From contig NZ_CP134778.1 in the NCBI RefSeq assembly GCF_031884435.1, forward strand, positions 62,001 through 126,000: a DNA stretch of 64,000 nucleotides. The letters run 5' to 3'. Position numbers and translations under genes: made by a program. The notes beneath the pieces were generated by a model. The model was not told the DNA's origin. It ran no database searches and saw only the letters and a list, made by a program, of their open reading frames with translations. Source of the DNA: Bosea sp. 685 (GTDB lineage: Bacteria > Pseudomonadota > Alphaproteobacteria > Rhizobiales > Beijerinckiaceae). Below, piece by piece: positions 42,368-50,556 of the stretch; position 1 is the first letter of the stretch; every line of letters begins with the position of its first letter.

Positions 42368-42933
42368 TTGCGCGGCGGCCGAAATCATTCCTCCTCGAAA
42401 ACGGGGACACCTCCACTCAGATCCACCAAGCCAGCGCTTCCCCGGCTATCGAAAGGTGGCGCCGACGTTGAGATTGCCCGCAAAGGGCGGCTCTACGGTG
42501 AAGGCAAAGATCACCTTTACCGTTTGGCACCCATCTGGTGGGTCTTGAGCCAAGCTCATTGGAACAGTTAAACGCGCCATCGACCGCATTGTCCGGTCGT
42601 CACATTGGGTGCCAAGCACCACGGCCAGCGGATTTCCACCACGCCCTTGCGCGAAAACCCTCGACGGTTTTTTGCAGTTCACGACAAGCGTCGTACCCCC
42701 AATCGCAAGCATCCTAGCCACTGAGGGTAAGGTTCGAACTTTCGGCTCGGTATCGATGCGCCGAACCTGGGATGATCAAAGCAGCTGCCTGGCAGAGATA
42801 ATCGAGTCCTGTACGGACAGCGCTGCAGGTCGATCACCCGCATGGCCCACCCGCCCGACACTCGCATGCAGGCGGTTGGTGAAGGCCCGCGATGATGTCG
42901 AGCGCGTCGCAGGCGGCGTGCCGTGGGCTCAAC
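42368..42933. other. 566-base gap, no gene recognised
   Basis: Frames of 60-110 codons exist on both strands, but none has a recognisable domain or a convincing ribosome site. The stretch around 42400-42560 is AT-richer than its surroundings. It may contain decayed coding DNA; I cannot identify its source. Confidence 0.5.
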
Positions 42934-43791
42934 TCATCCTTCCGTAGACGTCTCGGCGGCCGCCCCGGTCAGAGGCGCTCCCTTGATGAAAGCAAGAAGC
43001 AGATCAAGCTGGCCGTCGAGCATCTCGCCGCCATCGACGGTTCGGCAGCCAAGGGCCGCGGCGTTTTCCAGCAGGGGCGTCTTGAGGGGATCGGTGATGA
43101 CGTCGGCGACGGTCTGGTGCGGCGCGAGCCGTTCAGCCGGGACGGGCAGGGGATCCGAAGCCTTCAGCCCGCAGTGGCTCGCGTTGACGACGATCTGCGC
43201 GTCCGCAGCCGCGTCGACTGCCGCGATGGCGGTGCGGCCGGGAAAGTGAACGTCCAACAAACCAGCCAGCGTGCTTTCGGCGGCGGAGTTCACGTCGTTG
43301 TATGTCAACCTTCGTGCTCCTCTGAAGAGGAGAGAGACCGCGATCGCCGTGGCGGCAGCCCCGGCGCCGACCATATGGATGTGGGCGCCCGTGATGGCCG
43401 TGCCAGCTCTCTCGATCGCCCGTGACATGCCCTCACCATCGAAATTGTCGCCTTCCCAGATGCCGTCGGAGGCGCGTCGCGTCGCGTTCACCGCGCCAAG
43501 CATCCGGGAAGGCGCGGACAGCCGGCCGCAGAATGCACTCAGCGTTCGTTTGTGCGGCAGGGTGGCGAGAATGGCGTCGACGCTCGGCGAGCGGCGAAGC
43601 GCCGATACGACGTCGGGGAGGTCGTCGGGCAAGACTTCGAGGGGCACTAGTATCCCGTCATGTCCTTGCGCTGCCATCAGAGCGGACATCCGGCCAGGTG
43701 CGAGGACCTGCGCGATCGGTGTGCCGATCAAGAAGCTGAGGCGGGTTCGGCCAGTGAAAGGCACGGGAAGATCAGGACGAAGCGTGCTCAT
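42934..43791 (-). CDS. shikimate dehydrogenase-like oxidoreductase (AroE family)
   Basis: 285 residues. The N-terminal substrate domain has the catalytic Lys in ATLPHKRTLSAFCG, an Asn in MLGAVNATRR and the Asp of EGDNFDGEGM (family NTDxxG). The nucleotide-binding domain has MVGAGAAATAIAVSLLFRGA. The variation at the NTD block and the catabolic setting suggest a quinate- or shikimate-type dehydrogenase or a relative acting on another hydroxy acid, not the biosynthetic AroE. Its ATG overlaps the stop of the epimerase gene by four bases, so both are co-translated. Confidence 0.85.
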   Translation of the reverse strand: MSTLRPDLPVPFTGRTRLSFLIGTPIAQVLAPGRMSALMAAQGHDGILVPLEVLPDDLPDVVSALRRSPSVDAILATLPHKRTLSAFCGRLSAPSRMLGAVNATRRASDGIWEGDNFDGEGMSRAIERAGTAITGAHIHMVGAGAAATAIAVSLLFRGARRLTYNDVNSAAESTLAGLLDVHFPGRTAIAAVDAAADAQIVVNASHCGLKASDPLPVPAERLAPHQTVADVITDPLKTPLLENAAALGCRTVDGGEMLDGQLDLLLAFIKGAPLTGAAAETSTEG

Positions 43792-44810
43792 TTTGCGCCA
43801 ACCGCTTCGTCGACCATGTCGAACATCGAAAAGCGCGGCCGGAAGCCTAGGATCGCTCGCGCCTTCGCGTTGCTGCCGTGGGTCCGCCCCAGTTCGATCG
43901 GCAGATGGGCTTCCATCACCCGCCGGCCGGTCGCCTTCGCCAGATGGGGGACGAACTCGGCAAGGCTGACCGGATGGTCCGGAGCGAGATTGAAGGTCTG
44001 GCCGACCGCTTCAGGCCTGTCGTGTATCAGCGCGAGCCCGGTGACGATGTCGCGGACGTCGATGAGTTCCTGCGTGTGTGGATGGCCGTTCTGGTCGTAG
44101 GCGAGGAGCAGCGGCTCATCGTCGGCCATCAAAGGCGTCAGGATGTCCAGCACGGACTGGAGCTCTGCGGTGGAGTTGGCCCCCGCATGGTGTGTCGCCG
44201 AGGCTTTGAGGCTGCGCACACGGGCGTTCACGTAAAAGGCCGGACCGGAGTATTCGCCGTTCGGATCGATCAATTCGGCGGCTGCCTCGGTATGGGAAAA
44301 GACGGCTATGCTGGTGTCGAGGCCGGGGACCGTCTTGCCGAAGAAGCGGACCATGTCCTCGCCAAGCATCTTGGTCATCCCATAGAAGGTATAAGGCTCG
44401 CGGGGATGGTTCTCGTCGGTCGGCCGGTAACGGGCGAAACGCGTCGGGTAAACCTGGTCGCTCGAAGCAAAGACGAGCCGCAGCGGATTTTGCACAGCCA
44501 GGGCCGCCGCGGCTTCCAGGACATTGCGAGTTCCCACAACGTTGGCGTCCCAAAGAAGATTGCGTGCCTGGGGCTGAAAGGAAATGACGGCTGCCATGTG
44601 ATAGACGGACGTGGCACCCGCCATGGCCTGCTCGACGTCGCTGAGGGAGGCGAGATTCCCGACATGGCAGCGAATGCCCGCCGCCTGCGTCGCCACCAGA
44701 TTAGGATCGCCGGGCAATGCCAGCGTGGCGACCTCCTCGCCTCGCGCAATGAGGGCCCGAGCCAAATGACCGCCGACTCGACCGGTGGCTCCGGAGATGA
44801 ACGTGGTCAT
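43788..44810 (-). CDS. NAD-dependent epimerase/dehydratase (extended SDR)
   Basis: 340 residues. The NAD-binding motif is ISGATGRVGGHLARALIARG. The catalytic YxxxK lies in YTFYGMTKMLGEDM, with the Ser in FASSDQVYPT. LIDVRDIVTGLALIHDRPEA and GQTFNLAPDHPVSLAEFV are late family blocks. It could oxidise or epimerise a sugar, uronate or cyclic polyol; the precise activity is not evident. It heads a two-gene operon whose promoter region contains a 12-base perfect inverted repeat related to sites by the neighbouring GntR gene. Confidence 0.85.
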   Translation of the reverse strand: MTTFISGATGRVGGHLARALIARGEEVATLALPGDPNLVATQAAGIRCHVGNLASLSDVEQAMAGATSVYHMAAVISFQPQARNLLWDANVVGTRNVLEAAAALAVQNPLRLVFASSDQVYPTRFARYRPTDENHPREPYTFYGMTKMLGEDMVRFFGKTVPGLDTSIAVFSHTEAAAELIDPNGEYSGPAFYVNARVRSLKASATHHAGANSTAELQSVLDILTPLMADDEPLLLAYDQNGHPHTQELIDVRDIVTGLALIHDRPEAVGQTFNLAPDHPVSLAEFVPHLAKATGRRVMEAHLPIELGRTHGSNAKARAILGFRPRFSMFDMVDEAVGAK

Positions 44811-44835
44811 GCTTTCAGCGACTCCGTCTTGTCAT

Positions 44836-44870
44836 CAGGTATGATCTATTGGATCTACAGATCATACCTG
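44836..44870. promoter_or_regulatory. 12-base perfect inverted repeat, candidate GntR operator
   Basis: CAGGTATGATCT and AGATCATACCTG pair perfectly across an 11-base spacer, 26 bases before the epimerase start. The same unit AGATCATACC recurs at 45787 and, with one change, at 45765 in the promoter between the GntR gene and the orphan binding-protein gene. One regulator, probably that GntR, would bind all. Confidence 0.65.
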
Positions 44871-44969
44871 TGAGGCGTGCGCAAGCTGCGCGTGGCGGTG
44901 GCGCTCGGATTCCAAGCCAGTGCTGGGTAGGCGAACAATGGACGGCGCGGTCGTTCGAGTGGCTTTCAA

Positions 44970-45692
44970 TCAGCTGGACGGCTGCTCGCCGATGAAAACG
45001 CGCTGACGCGACGCCCGGATGTGCTCCTGCATGGCGGTTCTGGCTGCCGCCGGATTGCGCGCCTCGATCGCCGAAACAATCGCGCGATGTTCGGTGATGG
45101 TCGGCGTAAGCCGCCTGACGGCATCGTCGGCGGACAGCATCGCAGCCACCTTGAGCCCGATCTCCACAGGCTTCGCGATCGCCGCGATCGTCTGGATGTA
45201 GTAGGCGTTGCCGGCAGCCTTTGCGATTGCCGCGTGAAAAGCGAGATCGTGTTCCGGGCCAAGATGACCCGAGGCGACGATGGCCTCCAGCTGTCTCGCA
45301 CTTTCCTCAATGAGCTTGAGCGCCTTCTGATCGGCTCGAGCTGCCGCCAACGCGGCGATCTCGGGTTCGACCCCGAACCGGAACTCGTAGCAGGCCTCCA
45401 GGTCGGCGATGGAGTGCGCGGGCGCCGCTTCGAAGATCGTGGTGCTTCGCCCTTCGAGGACACGATTGCCCGTGCCTCGCTTGGACTCGATGAGCCCGTC
45501 GTGCCTCAGGCGGGTCAGGGCCTCCCGGAGCACGGTCCGCGATACCCCGTAACTCTGCGCGAGTTCATCTTCCCGCGGAAGCAGGTTTCCACGTGCGAAT
45601 TCGCCGGACGATATCTTGTCGCGGATCGACCCATAGACTTCCTGGCCGAGGCTGACCTGGCCCCGCCGTGGTCCGTCCTCCTTCGCTACCAT
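44970..45692 (-). CDS. GntR-family (FCD) regulator of the epimerase and binding-protein genes
   Basis: 240 residues from the ATG at 45692 (AAGAGG upstream; the frame is open 12 codons more). The winged helix has EVYGSIRDKISSGEFARGNL, SYGVSRTVLREALTRLRHDG and a KRGTGNRVL wing. The FCD domain carries DLAFHAAIAKAAGNAYYIQT and TEHRAIVSAIEARNP, the usual metal/carboxylate positions. It lies between the divergent promoters of the orphan SBP gene and, downstream, the epimerase operon, both marked by AGATCATACC repeats. It is likely a repressor released by the acid taken up through the binding protein. Confidence 0.88.
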   Translation of the reverse strand: MVAKEDGPRRGQVSLGQEVYGSIRDKISSGEFARGNLLPREDELAQSYGVSRTVLREALTRLRHDGLIESKRGTGNRVLEGRSTTIFEAAPAHSIADLEACYEFRFGVEPEIAALAAARADQKALKLIEESARQLEAIVASGHLGPEHDLAFHAAIAKAAGNAYYIQTIAAIAKPVEIGLKVAAMLSADDAVRRLTPTITEHRAIVSAIEARNPAAARTAMQEHIRASRQRVFIGEQPSS

Positions 45693-45764
45693 TTCTATCG
45701 CACCTCTTCCCCGGAAAGCCGGCTCCAACCCTAGCCTACTTCGAACGAACTAGCCCAGGCCATT

Positions 45765-45796
45765 AGATTATACCTGTCACGTTGACAGATCATACC
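45765..45796. promoter_or_regulatory. direct repeat AGAT(T/C)ATACC in the GntR/SBP divergent promoter
   Basis: AGATTATACCTG at 45765 and AGATCATACC at 45787 are spaced 22 bases start to start (about two helix turns) in the same orientation. A TTGACA box overlaps the second. The unit is half of the perfect inverted repeat at 44836. Confidence 0.6.
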
Positions 45797-45920
45797 AGGG
45801 CCGGCTAGCGTCTCTTCGAACGGCGCTCTTCACAGGACACCAAGTGACGCGATCACAGTCTCCGTCGTTGCACCCGCCTCCGTTGCCTGCATCGCCGGCT
45901 CGCTTGGCATTTTTTGATCC

Positions 45921-46748
45921 ATGGGAGGATTCGTGTTGAGCTTCACGTTTGGTCGACGTCGGTTCGCCGCCGCCTGCTTCGCGCTCGCCGCCGCGGGTGC
46001 GGCATCGATCGCCCACGCCGATGCGTGGGACACTATCGAGAAGGCGAAGGCCATACGAGTGGCCATCGACCCCGCTGCGCCGCCCTATTCATCGCTGGAT
46101 TCGCTGGGACAATATGCGGGTTCCGAAGTCGAGGTCGCCAAACGGCTCGCATCCGATCTCGGGCTGGCTCTGACGATCGTTCCGACCGCGCCCGCCAACC
46201 GAATTCCCTACCTAATCACGGGGCAGGCGGACGTCGTGATATCGACGCTGTCCATCACGGATGAGCGCAAGAAGGTCATCGAATTCTCCGCGCCGTACAG
46301 CGGTATCCAGATCGTCGTCGGTGCGCCAAAAGCGGCCGGAGTCACGTCCCTGGCCGATCTGGTGGGAAAACGCGTCGCCGTCACCCGCGGCTCGACGAAC
46401 GACACCGAGATAACCAGCAATGCGGTCCCGGGCACGAACATCATACGCTTTGAAGACGACGCAACATCGATCACTGCGGTCCTCAGCGGCCAAGCCGATG
46501 CCTACGTGACCGCACCGGCGCTGCTTTCCACTGTCCGGGAGCGTAATCCGGCGCTGGGAATGGTGTCCGTCATCGTCCTAAAAACGAACGTCACAGGCAT
46601 TGGCGTGCGCAAGGGCGAAAACAGGCTTCTTGAGAAGGTCAACAGCTGGGTCAAAGGCAGACTCGCTGACAATTCGCTCGACGGCATCTATCGGAAAGCC
46701 TTCGGCGAGCCTTTGCCGAAGGAGGTGGCCGAACAGACTGGGCGTTGA
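45921..46748 (+). CDS. orphan polar-solute ABC binding protein (SBP family 3)
   Basis: Up to 275 residues. The ATG at 45921 lies inside GGGAGG, which itself is well placed for a GTG at 45933 or a TTG at 45936, so the true start is probably one of those. The signal peptide is RRRFAAACFALAAAGAASIA with cleavage near AHADA. The domain has ANRIPYLITGQADVVISTLS, ITDERKKVIEFSAPYSG, GKRVAVTRGSTNDTEITSNA. It is a paralogue of those at 4120 and 13071. No permease or ATPase is adjacent. It diverges from the GntR gene and shares its operator repeats. Confidence 0.88.
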   Translation: MGGFVLSFTFGRRRFAAACFALAAAGAASIAHADAWDTIEKAKAIRVAIDPAAPPYSSLDSLGQYAGSEVEVAKRLASDLGLALTIVPTAPANRIPYLITGQADVVISTLSITDERKKVIEFSAPYSGIQIVVGAPKAAGVTSLADLVGKRVAVTRGSTNDTEITSNAVPGTNIIRFEDDATSITAVLSGQADAYVTAPALLSTVRERNPALGMVSVIVLKTNVTGIGVRKGENRLLEKVNSWVKGRLADNSLDGIYRKAFGEPLPKEVAEQTGR

Positions 46749-46898
46749 TCCTGCGAGCCAGAGAGGGTCGTGTCGCTCAACAGCCTATAAGAGCTGAGGT
46801 CACCCCACGGCGCGGGCAAGGGGGAGCTTGACCATCTTCTGGCGCGCACTTTGCTTGGATCATGCCCCCAAGGTCGGAGAACTCGACGATAGCCCATG

Positions 46899-48383
46899 TC
46901 ACGCCTGGGTAACTTGAAGGGTCTCGGCGACCACGTCCCCCAGGATCTGAACGCCTCTCTCGATGCTTTTGAGATCAAGCGCGGCATAGCCCATGACGAG
47001 CCCCAGTCGATCCGGATGCGCCTCCGGCGATTTGGGGTCGTAGAGCGAAGCGATAGAATGTATGCCGATCCGCGCCTGGCGAGCGTTGTTCACGAGCGTG
47101 CCTTCCATCCGAGCGGGCAGGGTCCGGAACCAGACGACGATGTGAAGACCAGCGTCGGCTCCCTCGATTTCAATCGCGTCTCCAAATTTTAGCCTAAGGG
47201 CGTTCAGTAGCGTCTGGCGTCTCTCGCCGTTGGACCGGCGGACTCGGCGAACATGACTCTCGTAAGCTCCCGCTTCGATGAGGGTTGCCAACGCATCTTG
47301 CTCGGTCACTGGCGTATGCCGGTCCGTAAGCTGTTTCGCCGTCGCGAACAGGTTTTGAAGTTCCGGGGGGACGACCAGATAACCGATACGAAGCATGGGA
47401 GAGAGCGTCTTCGAAATCGTCCCCAGGTAGATGACGTTGCTCCCCTCCTGAAGGCCGTAGAGCGGCGGCACGGGCTTGATGTCGTACCGGTACTCGCTGT
47501 CGTAGTCGTCTTCGATGACGTAGGCTTCGTGACGGCGGGCCCATTCCAGCAATTGGTATCGGCGGGAGACCGACATGACGCCACCGAGCGGAAATTGGTG
47601 CGACGGCGTCACGTAGGCTAGGCGCGCGTCGAAGTCGGTCAGTGCACCCACGTTCAAGCCATCTCGGTCCGCGTTTATGGGGATTGGCGACGCGCCCGTG
47701 CTCGAGAAGATTTGCCGAGCCATGGCGTAACATGGGTTTTCGATCGCAAACCGGTCGTCGGGGTTCAGGAGCAACCGGGCGCACAGGTCCAGTCCCTGCT
47801 GCGATCCGGCGACGACGATGATCTGTTCAAGATCGCAGCGCAGCGTCCTGGCACGCCAAAGGTAACCTTGGAGCGCCGTCCGTAACCGACGGGAGCCCCG
47901 CGGATCGTCATAGGCCAGCCGCTCGGGGGTGGCTGCCATCGCGCTGTTCACGGCACGCTTCCAAACTCCGATTGGAAAGTCAGCCGGGGCTAGGTCGCCA
48001 TAACGGAAATCGGCGATCAACCTGCCGCCCCGAGTGTCCAGCCAAGGCGCAAAGTTCGCAATGCGCTTCGCGAAGTCGGATGGCCGCTTCGGAGATGCAC
48101 GGTTCGACTGCATCGCTGGCCGCAAGGGCGCGACCGCAGCCAACGCGACCCGGGGGCGTGACCCTTGCCGCACCTCGATGAAGCCTTCGGCGAGCAACTG
48201 CTCGTACACAACTGTCACGGTCGTGCGAGAAACGCCGAGCTCTACGGCCAACGTCCTCGAAGATGGAAGCTGACCCTGCTTTCCGAAAACGCCTCCTAAG
48301 ATCTGATCCTTCAAGGCCTGATAAATTTCACGGGCACGCATTCGCTGCGTACCGGCCGCAACCACGTCAACGAACTGGCTCAT
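46899..48383 (-). CDS. MocR/PdxR-type regulator (GntR helix-turn-helix plus aminotransferase domain)
   Basis: 494 residues. The N-terminal GntR winged helix (EIYQALKDQILGGVFGKQGQ, LPSSRTLAVELGVSRTTVTV) is joined to a fold-type-I aminotransferase domain: VVAGSQQGLDLCARLLLNPD, YVTPSHQFPLGGVMS, VIEDDYDSEYRYD and the PLP Lys in GTISKTLSPMLRIGYLV. Such proteins use PLP or a PLP-amino acid adduct as effector. It diverges from a PLP-homeostasis gene (YggS type), which strengthens the view that it senses PLP chemistry. The regulated genes likely include the DapA-family and permease genes beyond. Confidence 0.93.
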   Translation of the reverse strand: MSQFVDVVAAGTQRMRAREIYQALKDQILGGVFGKQGQLPSSRTLAVELGVSRTTVTVVYEQLLAEGFIEVRQGSRPRVALAAVAPLRPAMQSNRASPKRPSDFAKRIANFAPWLDTRGGRLIADFRYGDLAPADFPIGVWKRAVNSAMAATPERLAYDDPRGSRRLRTALQGYLWRARTLRCDLEQIIVVAGSQQGLDLCARLLLNPDDRFAIENPCYAMARQIFSSTGASPIPINADRDGLNVGALTDFDARLAYVTPSHQFPLGGVMSVSRRYQLLEWARRHEAYVIEDDYDSEYRYDIKPVPPLYGLQEGSNVIYLGTISKTLSPMLRIGYLVVPPELQNLFATAKQLTDRHTPVTEQDALATLIEAGAYESHVRRVRRSNGERRQTLLNALRLKFGDAIEIEGADAGLHIVVWFRTLPARMEGTLVNNARQARIGIHSIASLYDPKSPEAHPDRLGLVMGYAALDLKSIERGVQILGDVVAETLQVTQA

Positions 48384-48396
48384 AATTTTCTCGGCA

Positions 48397-48420
48397 ACTG
48401 GACGTTCTCAAGTAGCCAGT
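48397..48420. promoter_or_regulatory. ACTGG / CCAGT inverted repeat between MocR and YggS-type genes
   Basis: ACTGG at 48397 and CCAGT at 48416 in the 174-base divergent region, just upstream of the MocR start. Short and unproven, but in the position expected of MocR autoregulation. Confidence 0.3.
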
Positions 48421-48557
48421 ATGCTCGTTACTACGGCGAAATCCAAGCGTGAGGCGGTCCTGCGGATTGGGTCTCTCTCGGTGGCTGGGGCGCCACGCCG
48501 GCGCCGAATGCAGACGTTCGGCACTTCCGGGCGACGAGTTGAGCGAAAGGACGAGCA

Positions 48558-49349
48558 ATGACTGGGAACGCCGTCGATCCGCCGCTGTCCGAGGACGAAA
48601 TCAAGCGCTTCGGCGAGGACCCACGCGCCACCTTTCGCGCGAACCTGGCAGCGGTCGAGGAGCGTATGGATCGGGCGTGCCGACGGTCCGGCAGGTCTCG
48701 GGGCTCGATTGCACTCCTGCCGGTGACCAAGACCGTACCTGCCCATATCTTGCGGCGCGCCTACGACGCGGGGATCAGCCAGTTCGCAGAGAACAAGGTT
48801 CAAGAGGCCATTTCCAAGCGCGCCGAGCTGAGCGACCTGTCGATCGAGTGGAGCATCGTCGGGCATCTCCAGACCAACAAGGTCAAATTCGTGGCGGGAT
48901 TCGCCCGAGCGTTTCACGCCCTCGACAGCTTGCGCGTCGCCGATCTCCTGAACGAGAGGTTGGAGCGCGAAGACCGTCGACTGGACGTCTTCGTTCAAGT
49001 GAACACTTCGGGCGAGGAGAGCAAATACGGCCTTCATCCGGATGCGGTGGACGCTTTCGTAGGCATGCTTGATCGATTCCCACGACTGACCCCGCGAGGA
49101 CTCATGACGCTGGCCGTATTCAGCCCCGACATGGAGAAAGTCAGGCCCTGTTTCCGGATGCTGCGTCGCCTGCGTGATCAAATCGCGCTTCTAAACCCGA
49201 CGATGAGCGAACTTTCCATGGGAATGTCCGGCGATTTCGAAGCCGCGATCGAGGAGGGCGCAAACGTCGTTCGCGTAGGACAGGCCATCTTCGGTGTCCG
49301 CCCCACTCCCGACGGGCATTACTGGCCCGGCCTGGCGAGCAACGGCTGA
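48558..49349 (+). CDS. YggS/PROSC-family pyridoxal-phosphate homeostasis protein
   Basis: 263 residues, fold type III PLP-binding barrel without a catalytic partner domain. The PLP Lys is in LLPVTKTVPAHIL. Other family blocks are FAENKVQEAISKRAELSDLS, WSIVGHLQTNKVKF, VQVNTSGEESKYGLHPD, LTPRGLMTLAVFSPD, and SMGMSGDFEAAIEEGANVVR with VGQAIFG. It buffers free PLP. AGGA precedes the ATG. A housekeeping copy normally exists elsewhere, so this copy next to a MocR regulator is probably a dedicated one. The DapA-family gene follows after 82 bases. Confidence 0.9.
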   Translation: MTGNAVDPPLSEDEIKRFGEDPRATFRANLAAVEERMDRACRRSGRSRGSIALLPVTKTVPAHILRRAYDAGISQFAENKVQEAISKRAELSDLSIEWSIVGHLQTNKVKFVAGFARAFHALDSLRVADLLNERLEREDRRLDVFVQVNTSGEESKYGLHPDAVDAFVGMLDRFPRLTPRGLMTLAVFSPDMEKVRPCFRMLRRLRDQIALLNPTMSELSMGMSGDFEAAIEEGANVVRVGQAIFGVRPTPDGHYWPGLASNG

Positions 49350-49431
49350 CGCCTCTCGTTTCGCTATACGGCCAAGGGTTCCGGGCCGACTTCCCCTCTG
49401 TTTCAGCCAACCCACACTCAGGATCGTTATC

Positions 49432-50334
49432 ATGGTCGTTCTCGCAGGTTTGTCCGCATTCCCCATCACTCCCGCCGACACCGCAGGTCGCGTCGACACC
49501 CATCTGTTGCGCAAGTTCGTGGCTCGCCTCGTGGAAGCTGGGGTCGATTCGATCGGACTGCTCGGAAGTACGGGAGCTTACATGTACCTCGACCGCGCCG
49601 AGCGACTGCGCGCTATCGAGGCCGCCTTGGAAGAGACGTCCGGTCGGACACCGGTGGTCGTCGGCATCGGTGAGCTCAGAACGGATAACGCGGTCCATCG
49701 CGCGCAGGACGCGAAGGCCGCGGGAGCCTCTGCAGGCCTGCTCGCGGCCGTATCCTACACCCCCCTGACGGTCGACGAGGTTTACGAGCATTTCGTGACC
49801 GTGGCCCGGGAGAGCGGCCTGCCGCTCGTGATCTACGACAATCCCTTCACCACCCACTTCCGCTTCACGCCCGAACTGGTCGCCCGACTTGCCCGCGTCC
49901 CGGGCATAATCGCGATCAAGAGCATCGCGGGATCACCGGACGAAACATCAGCCCACCTGCACCTGACGCGAGAGAACGCGCCCGAAGGCTTCAGCCTTGG
50001 TTACAGCGCCGATGCCAACTCGACGGAGGCGATGATCGCGGGTGCCGACACCTGGTACAGCGTCATCGGTGGGCTATTTCCGGGAATATGCGTCGAGATC
50101 GTCAGAGCGGCCCAGCGGGGCGACGCCGCCGAAGCTCGGCGCCTCAACGCGCAGTTGGATCCAGTCTGGGATCTCTTCAGGCAGTTCAGCAGCATGCGCG
50201 TGATCTATGCGTTGACTGACATTCTGGGGATTGCCCACATCGTGCCGCCGCGCCCGATCCTTCCCCTAGACGCCGACGCCAGACGGCGCATCGCGGAAGT
50301 CGTCGCCCACCTTCCCGCCGGCATCGCCAAATGA
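49432..50334 (+). CDS. dihydrodipicolinate synthase (DapA)-family lyase/aldolase
   Basis: 300 residues. TIM-barrel class I aldolase: LSAFPITPADTAGRVDTHLL, GLLGSTGAYMYLDRAERLRA (the GSTG phosphate/pyruvate loop), PLVIYDNPFTTHF (catalytic Tyr) and GIIAIKSIAGSPDETS (Schiff-base Lys). Divergence from DapA in the GSTG loop indicates a catabolic relative that cleaves or dehydrates an oxo acid. The frame is open 46 codons upstream into the previous gene, but the domain starts at the ATG at 49432 with AGGA before it. It is probably co-expressed with the permease gene downstream. Confidence 0.87.
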   Translation: MVVLAGLSAFPITPADTAGRVDTHLLRKFVARLVEAGVDSIGLLGSTGAYMYLDRAERLRAIEAALEETSGRTPVVVGIGELRTDNAVHRAQDAKAAGASAGLLAAVSYTPLTVDEVYEHFVTVARESGLPLVIYDNPFTTHFRFTPELVARLARVPGIIAIKSIAGSPDETSAHLHLTRENAPEGFSLGYSADANSTEAMIAGADTWYSVIGGLFPGICVEIVRAAQRGDAAEARRLNAQLDPVWDLFRQFSSMRVIYALTDILGIAHIVPPRPILPLDADARRRIAEVVAHLPAGIAK

Positions 50335-50556
50335 GGGCGCATGACTGAAGCCTAGGCAATCCAGATCGGTCCGAACGTAATGCGCTCGGACCGACGCGAA
50401 GCTGCACCAAGGCCGAGAAAGGAAGACCGCTGACCGCGTGGACGTGCCTAAGGACAGCTGAGCACAATGCGCGCATCCCCGCGCAACATTCGGAATCCGT
50501 GACTTCGAACTCGGATGCGGCGCCGCCGACAACGCCGCAGGAGGCGGATCGAGATC

